From assembly GCA_913054055.1 (NCBI GenBank), contig CAJXIT010000001.1:1-38052 (forward strand): DNA of 38,052 nucleotides. Reading direction: 5' to 3'. Within the stretch, counting starts at the first letter, position 1. Each line of letters opens with the position of its first letter. Source of the DNA: an uncultured Thalassolituus sp. (GTDB lineage: Bacteria; Pseudomonadota; Gammaproteobacteria; Pseudomonadales; Oceanobacteraceae). Shown here in pieces: positions 7,481-16,264 of this stretch. A model generated the notes under the pieces. The model saw only the letters and a program-made list of their open reading frames with translations, was not told the origin of the DNA and did no database searches. The translations under genes and the position numbers were made by a program.

Positions 7481-10195
7481 ATGAATTACTGGGGTGTCCA
7501 AAGGCGATTACTGCTGATCATTCTATTACCGTGTTTGGTTTTAGCCATAACACTGGGCAGCTACTTTAGCTTGGATCGTTTTCATCAGCAGCACCAACAA
7601 TTTAGGCAACAGGCCACTTTATTAGCCCAGCAAACCGCTCTTCAAGCCTACCCATTATTTGAGTCATCTCAGCAAGACCAAGTACTGACCTTGCAGCATT
7701 ATATGGCGTTGCCAAATTTGCGCAGTATATCCTTGTTAAGCGCCAGCCAAGATGTGATTCAACATGTTGGCCCCAGCATGATGCAACAAACTTCCGATCT
7801 CTTTATTGAAAACGAAACCCAGCGCTTTGAAACCCACAAAACCATCGTATTGCGTGCACCTATCTTTTCTCCCAATGATAAGTTACATACCCAATTATTG
7901 GGTTGGATCGAAATAGAGCTGAACACAGATCAGCAAAAACTAACCCAGTTTAAATCCCTTTTTACCAATACCTTGTTGATCGTTGCTTTTAGTTTACTTG
8001 CTATTTTTATTGCGTATCGCACCAGCTCTCGAATCACTCGCCCTTTACACCAGGTTACCGACACGTTAAATGAACTGGAATCTGGCAACCTGAATGCTCG
8101 CATTAGCTTAAGCGAGCAAACGGAGTTAAATGAACTCGCAACTGGTATCAACACCATGGCTGCCAGTTTGCAAAAAGCTCAGCAAGAGTTGCAAGATAAC
8201 GTTGAACAAGCCACGGAAGACCTGAAAGAAACCCTAGACGAATTAGAAGTTCAAAATATTGAACTGAATATGGCAAGGCATACTGCACTGGAAGCCAGCA
8301 AAACCAAATCCGATTTTTTGGCTAACATGAGTCATGAAATTCGCACCCCTCTCAATGGCATCATTGGTTTTAGTAAATTATTAGAAAAAACCCGTTTGAA
8401 TAAACGCCAGGTGGATTATTTAAATACCATTGAAGCGTCTTCAAGCAGCTTGCTTAGCATCATCAACGATATTTTAGATTTTTCTAAGATTGAAGCCGGT
8501 AAATTAGTGTTAGATTCCGTGCCATTGCACTTAAGAGATTTAACAGATGAAGTTCTGACCATGCTTGCTCCTGAAGCCCACAAAAAAGGCATTGAGCTTG
8601 CTGCTTTGGTTTATCAAGATGTGCCCTATGAAATTATGGGAGACCCGGTTCGATTAAAGCAAGTGCTGACTAACCTGATTAACAATGCCATTAAGTTTAC
8701 CGAGTCAGGCTCTGTCATCGTGCGAGTGATGCTGGAAGAAGAGCTTGAACAAAAAGTGGCACTAAAAGTCACTGTAACAGACACAGGAATCGGATTAACC
8801 AGTGATCAGCAAAAGCAATTGTTCAGTGCTTTTAGTCAAGCGGATGCTTCCACCACTCGCCGTTTTGGTGGCACAGGTTTAGGCCTTGTGATTAGTCAGC
8901 ACTTGGTTAAACACATGCAAGGCGAAATTGGGGTTGAAAGCACTGCTGGCTCAGGGTCAAAATTTTGGTTCACGGGTACGTTTGATACCAGTGAGTATTA
9001 TCAAGAAGTTTGGGATGATGCCCCTTGGTTTAATAAAAATGCGTATATTTTGTCCCAGTGGGAATTTAGCGGACAAGTATTACGCAACCAACTGAGCAGT
9101 TTGGGCTATCAAGTTCAAGCCTTTCAAACATTACAGGAGTTACTGCTCGCACAAAATAAACAACCTGCAGATGTGATCTTAATGGATTTAGTGGATGAAC
9201 TGGATGAGTCCTTAGTACAAGACATTAAGCAACACAGCCACCTTGTGGCCATGCTGACAAATAACGACACCGAAAGCTGGGACGCATTCGCTAACTTAAG
9301 CATCAATCATAATTTGGTTTATCCGGTTTCCTTGCGCAACCTAAGCAACGTATCTCAAGACATGTTTGAAGACCGTCGTAATCAAAATGCCAGCCGAAGT
9401 AGCAACCATCAAATAAACGTCCTGGCTGTTGACGATAACGCCCCTAATTTAGAACTATTAAGCACTTGGTTAACCGATTTAAATGTCAACGTCACTCGTG
9501 CCAATGGAGGATTGCAAGCGGTTCAATATGGCATCACTCAATCATTCGATTTAATTTTCATGGATATTCAAATGCCGGATTTAGATGGAGTACAAGCTAC
9601 TCAGCAAATCCGTGAGCAAGGCATTAACCAAATGACACCATTAGTGGCTTTAACCGCTCATGCCTTGTCTACCGAACGCAAGCAGTTATTAAGTAGTGGG
9701 TTTGATGACTACCTAACTAAGCCACTTAGTGAAGAACAGCTATCCCATACACTAACAAAATGGACGTCATTTCAACCGCCTCGCTTATCTAGAGGCAGTG
9801 ATTATCAAAAACAACATCTAAGCAACGCAACAACACCTCATATTCAAAATGCCATTTTTGACTGGACTGAATGTTTAAAATTATCTGGAGGCAAAGCAAA
9901 CTTGGCTCAAACCATGGCTGAAGGTTTACTAAAAGAGATTAATGCCGTTTTACCAAAGCTCAAAAGCGATACAGACAAACAAACCTTATTAGAGCCCATA
10001 CATAAGCTGCACGGTTTATGTAAATATGTGGGAGCAAGGAATTTACAAGCGGCCCTAGAAGATGCTGAAACCCACTTGAAAACAGAAGAAGGAAACTGGG
10101 ACACTGTGTCACATGCATTGATTGATGCCATCAATGAATTACTGCAATACAAACTAGATAACCCAGAGTGGGCCGAAATCCAAGAAGAGTTGTAA
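7481..10195 (+). CDS. gacS: Hybrid sensor histidine kinase GacS/BarA
   Basis: A 904-residue inner-membrane tripartite kinase that phosphorylates the response regulator GacA/UvrY and thereby drives the small RNAs that titrate RsmA/CsrA. Order: N-terminal membrane helix (about 8-28), periplasmic domain, second helix (about 163-180), HAMP, coiled coil, HisKA with the phosphorylated His285 in MSHEIRTPLNG, HATPase with NLINNAIKF, DTGIGL and GGTGLGL, a degenerate receiver-like segment (about 510-625), a true receiver with Asp695 in FMDIQMPDLDG, and a C-terminal HPt domain with His841 in HKLHG. The layout and N-terminus match GacS. It ends three bases from the convergent acpS stop. Its partner gacA is not in the window. 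Confidence 0.95.
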   Translation: MNYWGVQRRLLLIILLPCLVLAITLGSYFSLDRFHQQHQQFRQQATLLAQQTALQAYPLFESSQQDQVLTLQHYMALPNLRSISLLSASQDVIQHVGPSMMQQTSDLFIENETQRFETHKTIVLRAPIFSPNDKLHTQLLGWIEIELNTDQQKLTQFKSLFTNTLLIVAFSLLAIFIAYRTSSRITRPLHQVTDTLNELESGNLNARISLSEQTELNELATGINTMAASLQKAQQELQDNVEQATEDLKETLDELEVQNIELNMARHTALEASKTKSDFLANMSHEIRTPLNGIIGFSKLLEKTRLNKRQVDYLNTIEASSSSLLSIINDILDFSKIEAGKLVLDSVPLHLRDLTDEVLTMLAPEAHKKGIELAALVYQDVPYEIMGDPVRLKQVLTNLINNAIKFTESGSVIVRVMLEEELEQKVALKVTVTDTGIGLTSDQQKQLFSAFSQADASTTRRFGGTGLGLVISQHLVKHMQGEIGVESTAGSGSKFWFTGTFDTSEYYQEVWDDAPWFNKNAYILSQWEFSGQVLRNQLSSLGYQVQAFQTLQELLLAQNKQPADVILMDLVDELDESLVQDIKQHSHLVAMLTNNDTESWDAFANLSINHNLVYPVSLRNLSNVSQDMFEDRRNQNASRSSNHQINVLAVDDNAPNLELLSTWLTDLNVNVTRANGGLQAVQYGITQSFDLIFMDIQMPDLDGVQATQQIREQGINQMTPLVALTAHALSTERKQLLSSGFDDYLTKPLSEEQLSHTLTKWTSFQPPRLSRGSDYQKQHLSNATTPHIQNAIFDWTECLKLSGGKANLAQTMAEGLLKEINAVLPKLKSDTDKQTLLEPIHKLHGLCKYVGARNLQAALEDAETHLKTEEGNWDTVSHALIDAINELLQYKLDNPEWAEIQEEL

Positions 10196-10198
10196 ACA

Positions 10199-10582
10199 CT
10201 AAATAATGGTACAGAACGCTACTGCATAGTGGCGTTCGTCACTCATACTGATTAAAGCCTGCTTGCCATTGATATCCTGTAACCGAATCGCTGCTGCGCC
10301 ACTCAATTTTACACTAGGGGCGCCTAACTCATCTCTAGATAATTCCATCTCTTGCCAGCCAACGCCCTTCGCAATGCCTGTGCCCAGTGCTTTAGCGATG
10401 GCTTCTTTGGCGCTCCATCTTTTTGCTAAAAAAGCGATTTGAACCGCTTCATTGTCCATTGCATTAAAACGTTGCAACTCACTTTCAGTTAAAATTCGCA
10501 CGGCTAGCTTTTCTCTCTGCCGAGCATACACCTTAGCAATGCGATCTATTTCTACAATGTCTGTTCCAATGGCAATGGTCAT
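10199..10582 (-). CDS. acpS: Holo-[acyl-carrier-protein] synthase AcpS
   Basis: AcpS transfers 4'-phosphopantetheine from CoA to the serine of apo-acyl carrier protein, activating fatty-acid synthesis. At 127 residues it has the family length. Magnesium and CoA ligands are visible: Asp8 in GTDIVEIDRI and Glu60 in FLAKRWSAKEAIAKALGTG, with Lys64 following. It is the last gene of the minus-strand lepA-to-acpS run, 30 bases after pdxJ. Its stop is three bases from the gacS stop on the other strand, so transcripts from the two sides must overlap or end inside the opposing gene. Confidence 0.97.
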   Translation of the reverse strand: MTIAIGTDIVEIDRIAKVYARQREKLAVRILTESELQRFNAMDNEAVQIAFLAKRWSAKEAIAKALGTGIAKGVGWQEMELSRDELGAPSVKLSGAAAIRLQDINGKQALISMSDERHYAVAFCTII

Positions 10583-10612
10583 ATAAAGTTAACCCAAAGA
10601 TATATTTTAAAA

Positions 10613-11362
10613 TCAGACAGACTGATGCGAAGCGCGATCAATTAAGTCTCGCATTTCTTTCACTGCCGTTTTTAACCCCACAAACATGGAGTGGGCCATA
10701 ATAGCGTGGCCAATGTTTAATTCGTTAATGCCCTTAATGGCAGCAATGGCTTCAGTATTGTGATAATGCAATCCATGGCCTGCGTTTACGATTAAACCCA
10801 AGCCCAAAGCAAATTCAGTGGCCTTGGTGATACGGATAAGTTCTTGTTTTTGCTCTTCTGGATCTATTACTTCAGCATAGTGACCTGTATGAATTTCGAT
10901 TACTGGTGCACCACAGCGCTTGGCCGCTTCAATCTGTTTTTCATTCGGGTCAATAAATAAAGACACTTCACTGCCCACTGCGGCTAGCCTTTCACAGGCA
11001 GACTGAATATTCGCTTCGTTACCGATCACATCTAAGCCACCCTCTGTTGTGAGCTCTTCACGCTTTTCTGGCACTAAACAAACGGCAGCTGGTTTAACGT
11101 CTTCTGCAATGGCGATCATCTCTTCAGTCACCGCCATTTCTAAATTCATACGAGTGTTGAGCATATCTTTTAAAACATACACATCACGGTCCTGAATGTG
11201 ACGACGGTCTTCACGCAAATGCAGTGTGATGCCATCGGCACCGGCTTCTTCTGCTTGTAATGCCCCATACACAGGGTCAGGGTAACGGGTTCCACGGGCT
11301 TGACGCAGTGTTGCAATATGATCAACGTTTACGCCTAATAAAACTCGATTGGTTGTTTTCAT
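10613..11362 (-). CDS. pdxJ: Pyridoxine 5'-phosphate synthase PdxJ
   Basis: PdxJ condenses 1-deoxyxylulose 5-phosphate with 3-amino-1-hydroxyacetone phosphate to give pyridoxine 5'-phosphate, the last ring-forming step of DXP-dependent vitamin B6 synthesis. The 249 residues fit a TIM barrel. The N-terminal LGVNVDHIATLRQARGT motif and EIHTGHYA near residue 150 are diagnostic. A GAGAG ribosome site precedes the ATG. The pdxJ-acpS and recO-pdxJ pairings are conserved across gammaproteobacteria, consistent with one operon. Confidence 0.98.
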   Translation of the reverse strand: MKTTNRVLLGVNVDHIATLRQARGTRYPDPVYGALQAEEAGADGITLHLREDRRHIQDRDVYVLKDMLNTRMNLEMAVTEEMIAIAEDVKPAAVCLVPEKREELTTEGGLDVIGNEANIQSACERLAAVGSEVSLFIDPNEKQIEAAKRCGAPVIEIHTGHYAEVIDPEEQKQELIRITKATEFALGLGLIVNAGHGLHYHNTEAIAAIKGINELNIGHAIMAHSMFVGLKTAVKEMRDLIDRASHQSV

Positions 11363-11407
11363 AATGCTCTCTCTTTTCTTTATTCAGGCATGTGCCATCA
11401 GGTATAT

Positions 11408-12133
11408 TTAAGCTGACAGACCTTTATATTGCTTTAATAATTCACGGGCTTGAATGGGTTTATAACCAATTATTGGTCTAAGTGCCAATCGAAGTAGGCG
11501 CTTGGCCATTCTTAATGTGCTCGTAAGGGTTAAGTCGCCATTGGCAAGGTGAAGCAAGTCTTGCCCTAAAAAACAACTATTGGGATTTTTTTTCACATAA
11601 GCATCCGCTACTCGAGCCATGCCTTGCTCAACAAAAAAGCCATAATGCACATTAGGGTCGAGCACTTCACCGGTTTTAAAATCCATGTCCCACTGATAGT
11701 TTTGCCCAAGGTGCTCTAGCAGGGCTAACTCAAATAAACGCAATGATTGCTCTAATGCTAGGTTATTCTGATTTAAATTCACCAAAGCTTTTTCGTAAGA
11801 CTCAAACAACCATTCGCTTTCAATCTCCGCTTCACTGCGCAGTGCACGCAACACCACTTCATTCACATAAAACCCACTGAACAGTGCATCCCCTTTTAAT
11901 GCCAAGGGTAAGCTAATGCTTTCAAATGTATCCAGTATTTTAAGATCCGTATCCCCTGTAAAAAAGATACTGTAATTGATGAAGGGTTGTAGGCTTTGAC
12001 CTTGTAGGATATTGCGCTTAATGCCTCTGGCCATGCAGCGAATTAAGCCATAATCAGGGGTAAACAAGTCCACCAGTGCACTGGTCTCTTTATAAGGACG
12101 AACATGCAGTACATAGGCTTTTTGTTTAATCAT
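11408..12133 (-). CDS. recO: DNA repair protein RecO
   Basis: RecO works with RecR (and RecF) to load RecA on gapped, SSB-coated DNA in recombinational repair. The 241-residue protein has the N-terminal OB-fold start KQKAYVLHVRPYKETSALVDLFTPDYG and the conserved Arg-Gly-Ile/Lys segment that follows, then a mainly helical C-terminal part. No full four-cysteine zinc motif is seen. No strong Shine-Dalgarno precedes the ATG (CTCCCTTATG), which suggests modest translation. It lies 102 bases after era, separated by a hairpin at 12191-12222, and 45 bases before pdxJ. Confidence 0.95.
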   Translation of the reverse strand: MIKQKAYVLHVRPYKETSALVDLFTPDYGLIRCMARGIKRNILQGQSLQPFINYSIFFTGDTDLKILDTFESISLPLALKGDALFSGFYVNEVVLRALRSEAEIESEWLFESYEKALVNLNQNNLALEQSLRLFELALLEHLGQNYQWDMDFKTGEVLDPNVHYGFFVEQGMARVADAYVKKNPNSCFLGQDLLHLANGDLTLTSTLRMAKRLLRLALRPIIGYKPIQARELLKQYKGLSA

Positions 12134-12190
12134 AAGGGAGTTAGCTGGCGTTCATTATTATTATAAAATAGGAGCCTAAGCATAGAGAGA

Positions 12191-12222
12191 CAAAACGGGT
12201 TAAATGAAACTATTAACCCGTT
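12191..12222 (-). terminator. Hairpin between era and recO, weak terminator or attenuator
   Basis: A perfect 10-base inverted repeat, AACGGGTTAA (12194-12203) with TTAACCCGTT (12213-12222) and a nine-base loop. Read on the minus strand it is followed by TTTTG, a short U-run. It could end or reduce transcription after era. Because recO, pdxJ and acpS follow in the same direction without an obvious strong promoter, partial readthrough is more likely than full termination. Confidence 0.5.
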
Positions 12223-12235
12223 ATCGACAAGGGTT

Positions 12236-13132
12236 TTAATCTAAATCGTTATAACCTAACGATTTTAATGCGCGCTCATCATCGGCCCAGCCACCTTTCA
12301 CCTTCACCCAGGTGTTAAGCATGACTTTCATACCGAACATGTCTTCCATGTCTTTACGGGCGTCAGTGCCAATTAATTTAATGCGAGCCCCTTTATCACC
12401 GATTAAGATTTTTTTCTGACCTTCACGCTCAACCAAAATCAAGGCATGAATGGTAATCAGGCGATCGGTTTCTTCATATTTTTCAATTTCCACCGTCATG
12501 GAGTACGGCAGTTCATCGCCTAATTGGCGCATGATCTTTTCGCGCACTAACTCAGCAGCCAAGAAGCGGGCGGTACGATCAGTAAACTGGTCTTTATCGT
12601 AAAAGTGCTCACCTTCTGGAATATAGTTGGCAATCTTCAGCTCAAGTTCTTCTACGTTTTTACCGTGCTTAGCACTGATAGGAAACATTTCTAGAAAATC
12701 GGCTTTCTTAGCAACCTCTTGCATAAAAGGTAACAAGTCGGATTTATCCGCAAGATAATCCACTTTGTTTACCACTAAAATACATGGGACATTGGCGGCT
12801 TTAATTTTTTCTAAAACAACTTGGTCTTCATCCGTCCACTTAGTGCGATCTATAACAAATACTGCAAGGTCCACATCTTTAATGGTGCTTGAAGCCACTT
12901 TGTTAATATAACGGTTTAAAGCTTTTTCAGAATAACCTTCATGCAACCCAGGCGTGTCTACATAAATAGCCTGAACTTCATCCGTGGTTTTCATACCCAG
13001 TATTTGATGACGTGTGGTTTGAGGCTTACGTGAAGTAATACTGAGTTTTTGCCCAAGTATGCGATTCAGTAGCGTTGATTTGCCCACATTTGGGCGACCA
13101 ACAATGGCAATGTATCCGCACTTTTCGGTCAT
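12236..13132 (-). CDS. era: GTPase Era
   Basis: Essential GTPase that binds the 3' end of 16S rRNA and acts in 30S assembly and cell-cycle control. The 298 residues show G1 GRPNVGKSTLLN, the switch-II DTPGLHEG, G4 NKVDYL and G5 ISAKHGKN, then a C-terminal KH RNA-binding domain with ILIGDKGARIKLIG. The start codon overlaps the rnc stop by one base (TAATG), so the two genes are translationally coupled. This pairing is conserved in almost all gammaproteobacteria. Confidence 0.98.
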   Translation of the reverse strand: MTEKCGYIAIVGRPNVGKSTLLNRILGQKLSITSRKPQTTRHQILGMKTTDEVQAIYVDTPGLHEGYSEKALNRYINKVASSTIKDVDLAVFVIDRTKWTDEDQVVLEKIKAANVPCILVVNKVDYLADKSDLLPFMQEVAKKADFLEMFPISAKHGKNVEELELKIANYIPEGEHFYDKDQFTDRTARFLAAELVREKIMRQLGDELPYSMTVEIEKYEETDRLITIHALILVEREGQKKILIGDKGARIKLIGTDARKDMEDMFGMKVMLNTWVKVKGGWADDERALKSLGYNDLD

Positions 13133-13809
13133 TATTCCGCTCCTAATGCTTTAAGCGCTTTTTCTGCCGCGCTCTGTTCGGCTAAACGACGAGAGCTACC
13201 AATGCCAATGGTCACTTCTGGTAATTTTTCAATATGGCATGCCACTTTGAATTTTTGATCGTGGGCCTGACCAAACACTTCAATCACATCGTATTTAGGC
13301 AAACGGTTTTGAGCTTTTTGCATGTATTCTTGCAGACGAGTTTTAGAATCTTTAACAATATCATCTACATTCAAACTGGTGATTCGGTCTCCGTACCAGT
13401 TAAGAACATGTTTTTTCACTTCATTAAAATCAGAATCTAAAAAGATAGCACCGATAATGGCTTCAACTGCATCAGCCAAAATAGATTCACGATTAAATCC
13501 ACCGCTTTTTAATTCACCTGACCCCAGAACTAAAAACTCACCGAGATCAAAATCACGACCAAGTTCAGCTAAGGTTGTACCGCGAACCAACCCTGCTCTT
13601 AAACGGCTTAGCTTACCTTCTTTGGCATCAGGAAATTTATGAAATAGAGCTTCGGCTGCTACAAAATTAACAATGGAATCACCTAAAAATTCTAAGCGTT
13701 CATTATTCAACCCACCTTTACTGCGGTGGGTTAAAGCAAGTTTCAGCAAGCTTTCATCTTTGAAGGTATAGCCAATACGCTGGCTTAATTTTAATAAAGG
13801 ATTATTCAC
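13132..13809 (-). CDS. rnc: Ribonuclease III
   Basis: Double-strand-specific endoribonuclease that processes rRNA precursors and many mRNAs. The catalytic signature NERLEFLGDS (Glu40 and Asp44 among the magnesium ligands) and DAVEAIIGAIFLDS near residue 115 are intact, followed by a C-terminal double-stranded RNA-binding domain (about 155-222). Length is 225 residues, as usual. The start is GTG and overlaps the end of the DUF4845 gene by eight bases, giving coupling to that gene as well as to era downstream. Confidence 0.98.
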   Translation of the reverse strand: MNNPLLKLSQRIGYTFKDESLLKLALTHRSKGGLNNERLEFLGDSIVNFVAAEALFHKFPDAKEGKLSRLRAGLVRGTTLAELGRDFDLGEFLVLGSGELKSGGFNRESILADAVEAIIGAIFLDSDFNEVKKHVLNWYGDRITSLNVDDIVKDSKTRLQEYMQKAQNRLPKYDVIEVFGQAHDQKFKVACHIEKLPEVTIGIGSSRRLAEQSAAEKALKALGAE

Positions 13810-14161
13810 GGACGTCTACATAATGTTCAAAGGTGGCAACAAGTTCGATGTTTGAAAAAAAGCCAGTACGACGCTCATATTCCATTTCTATCACAATGGC
13901 AGAACCTTGACCTGTCACTTCAACGTATTCTAATAAATCACTAATTCCGTTGATGCTGAAGCGTTTTTCAATCATATCTTCTACGTTGGATCTAGTAGTC
14001 CCTTCTTTTCCACCTTCAATGACCATATTTTCAAAAACTGTTTCTATAGACATATTATCGGTGTAAAAAGGCACTACTTTCATCACTAAAACTAAGCCCA
14101 TAACTGCTAAGACCACCATAACAAGCATTGAAATTGCCCCGGCCCCATTTTGTTTATGCAT
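13802..14161 (-). CDS. DUF4845 single-pass membrane protein
   Basis: Small protein of 119 residues with a short cytoplasmic N-terminus, one hydrophobic helix (about 9-29) and a periplasmic remainder rich in Glu and Val. It matches the DUF4845 family, which sits between lepB and rnc in Pseudomonas and relatives; no biochemical role is established. Here it is the first gene after lepA, because lepB is missing. AGGGA lies eight bases before the ATG. Its upstream region holds a LexA-type palindrome (14207-14224), so it may head a separately controlled DUF4845-rnc-era transcript. Confidence 0.88.
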   Translation of the reverse strand: MHKQNGAGAISMLVMVVLAVMGLVLVMKVVPFYTDNMSIETVFENMVIEGGKEGTTRSNVEDMIEKRFSINGISDLLEYVEVTGQGSAIVIEMEYERRTGFFSNIELVATFEHYVDVRE

Positions 14162-14206
14162 GTTATTTTCCCTGCTCTGTTTATTATTCTTATCTACAGT
14201 CTAGCT

Positions 14207-14224
14207 GCTGTATTTAAATACAGC
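14207..14224. promoter_or_regulatory. LexA-type operator (SOS box candidate)
   Basis: A perfect 18-base palindrome, GCTGTATTTAAATACAGC. It contains CTGT-N8-ACAG with an AT-only spacer, the form of the LexA operator in gammaproteobacteria. It lies about 46 bases upstream of the DUF4845 start codon and 45 bases beyond the lepA stop. Its position would let LexA control DUF4845-rnc-era-recO. No convincing -35/-10 pair could be fixed around it, so the function is inferred from the palindrome alone. Confidence 0.5.
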
Positions 14225-14261
14225 CATATAGACAAAGGGCTAGTCCCCAGGGCTATATGGC
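14223..14261 (-). repeat. Inverted repeat after lepA
   Basis: Nine-base arms GCCATATAG (14223-14231) and CTATATGGC (14253-14261) enclose a 21-base G/C-rich interior that can form a small inner stem (GGGCTAGTCCC). On the minus strand it lies just after the lepA stop but is not followed by a U-run. It could be an mRNA 3'-end structure or a processing site. It abuts the LexA-type palindrome and shares two bases with it. Confidence 0.45.
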
Positions 14262-14268
14262 AAAATGA

Positions 14269-16071
14269 TTAGCTATCTACAGACAATACCGCATGGAAAG
14301 CAGATTGTGGAACTTCCACGTTACCTACTTGCTTCATGCGTTTTTTACCTTCTTTCTGTTTCTGCAATAGCTTTTTCTTACGGCTCACGTCACCACCATA
14401 ACACTTGGCCGTTACGTTTTTACGCAGCGCTTTTACAGTGGAACGAGAAACAATATTACCGCCAATTGCAGACTGAATGGCCACATCAAACATTTGACGA
14501 GGAATTAACTCAGCCAACTTTTCACAAAGTGCACGGCCATAGCTGCGAGTTTTATCTCTGTGGATGATCACGGCTAACGCGTCAACACGCTCACCGTTAA
14601 TCAAAATATCCATACGAACCAAAGGTGCGGCAGAAAAGTGGGTGAAACCATAATCTAACGACGCATAGCCTTTTGAAACAGACTTTAAGCGGTCAAAGAA
14701 ATCACCCACTACTTCACTCATTGGAATGTCGTATTTCAGCGCCACTTGGGTGCCGGTGAAGTTCATATCACGCTGTACACCACGTTTGTCCACACAGAGG
14801 GTAATCACGTTGCCCACCATCTCTTTAGGCACAAGAATATTGGCCTCACAAATGGGTTCGCGTAGCTCAACAATTTTACTCGGTTCTGGCAATTTAGACG
14901 GGTTAGCCACTTCGATAACGGAGTCGTCATTCATGGCTAATTCATAAACCACGGTTGGCGCAGTGGTAATCAGATCTAAATCGTATTCACGCTCTAAACG
15001 CTCTTGAATGATTTCCATATGCAACATGCCTAAGAAACCACAGCGGAAACCCAAGCCCAATGCATCAGATGATTCAGGTTCAAAAAACAAAGATGCATCG
15101 TTTAACGAAAGCTTATCCAGTGCATCGCGGAAGTCTTCATATTGATCTGAAGAAACAGGGAACAAACCCGCATATACCTGAGGTTTCACTTTACTGAAGC
15201 CCGGTAGCACTTCAGTTTCATCGGCTTTTTTACTCAGAACCAGGGTATCGCCAACAGGTGCACCATGAATGTCTTTGATGCCAGCACAGATAAAGCCAAC
15301 TTCACCTGCTTTTAAAATATTGGTCACTTCACGTTTAGGGGTAAAGATACCGACGCTGTCTGCTTGCCAATCACGACCCGTACTCATCACACGGATTTTA
15401 TCGCCTTTTTTCAAGGTGCCGTTTACAACACGCACAAGGGAGACAACCCCTAAATAACTATCGAACCAAGAATCGATTATCAAACACTGCAAATCACCAT
15501 CCACATCACCTTGAGGAGCGGGAATTTTCTGAATCATGTCTTCTAAAACATCTTCGATGCCTAACCCGCTTTTCGCAGAGCAGCGCACCGCTTCCGTGGC
15601 ATCGATACCAATAATGTCTTCAATTTCTTGGGATACTTTATCTGGATCCGCTTGTGGTAAATCCATTTTATTTAGAACCGGCACCACTTCTAGGTCTTGC
15701 TCGATGGCGGTATAGCAGTTGGCTACCGACTGGGCTTCAACACCCTGTGCAGCATCCACCACCAGCAAAGCACCTTCACACGCCGCTAAAGAACGAGAAA
15801 CCTCATAACTAAAGTCCACGTGCCCAGGAGTATCAATGAAGTTCAATTGATAGGTGTTTCCATCTTTCGACTTGTAATCAAGGGTTACAGATTGGGCTTT
15901 TATGGTAATACCGCGCTCACGCTCAATGTCCATGCTGTCCAATACTTGGGCCTGCATTTCACGGTCTGACAGACCTTCACAATGGGATATAAAGCGATCA
16001 GCCAAGGTAGATTTACCATGGTCGATATGGGCGATAATTGAGAAATTACGAATGTGTTCCAGACTGCTCAC
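14269..16071 (-). CDS. lepA: Elongation factor 4 (LepA), back-translocating GTPase
   Basis: EF-4 binds the ribosome and can reverse translocation; it also aids 30S maturation under stress. The 600-residue protein has G1 AHIDHGKST, switch-II DTPGHVDFS, G4 NKMDLP, the EF-G-like domains II, III and V, and the LepA-specific C-terminal domain ending in KKRMKQVGNVEVPQSAF. I use the GTG at 16071 (VSSLEHIRNFS), which aligns with the Pseudomonas start. A TTG at 16077, with AGG five bases upstream, is an alternative that would add two residues. The gene lies after the degP terminator. The lepB gene that normally follows is missing. Confidence 0.96.
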   Translation of the reverse strand: MSSLEHIRNFSIIAHIDHGKSTLADRFISHCEGLSDREMQAQVLDSMDIERERGITIKAQSVTLDYKSKDGNTYQLNFIDTPGHVDFSYEVSRSLAACEGALLVVDAAQGVEAQSVANCYTAIEQDLEVVPVLNKMDLPQADPDKVSQEIEDIIGIDATEAVRCSAKSGLGIEDVLEDMIQKIPAPQGDVDGDLQCLIIDSWFDSYLGVVSLVRVVNGTLKKGDKIRVMSTGRDWQADSVGIFTPKREVTNILKAGEVGFICAGIKDIHGAPVGDTLVLSKKADETEVLPGFSKVKPQVYAGLFPVSSDQYEDFRDALDKLSLNDASLFFEPESSDALGLGFRCGFLGMLHMEIIQERLEREYDLDLITTAPTVVYELAMNDDSVIEVANPSKLPEPSKIVELREPICEANILVPKEMVGNVITLCVDKRGVQRDMNFTGTQVALKYDIPMSEVVGDFFDRLKSVSKGYASLDYGFTHFSAAPLVRMDILINGERVDALAVIIHRDKTRSYGRALCEKLAELIPRQMFDVAIQSAIGGNIVSRSTVKALRKNVTAKCYGGDVSRKKKLLQKQKEGKKRMKQVGNVEVPQSAFHAVLSVDS

Positions 16072-16201
16072 AGACAAGTAAACCTAATAGGTGAAAATTA
16101 GGCGGAATATTACAACAAATCAGGCTTTTAAGGTAGCCAGCAGTCCATTTAAACCTAGGAATTGGGCACAATTCACAGGCTTATAGACAATTTAGCGAAG
16201 G

Positions 16202-16239
16202 AAAAAACAAAAAGCGCCTGATTTAAGGATTCAGGCGCT
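16202..16239 (-). terminator. Rho-independent terminator of the rpoE-degP operon
   Basis: Arms AGCGCCTGA (16213-16221) and TCAGGCGCT (16231-16239) form a perfect nine-base G/C-rich stem with a nine-base loop. On the minus strand it is followed by TTTTTGTTTTTTC. It sits 26 bases after the degP stop, separating the envelope-stress operon from lepA. Confidence 0.92.
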
Positions 16240-16264
16240 CATATCTAGATTAATCTGATAAAGG

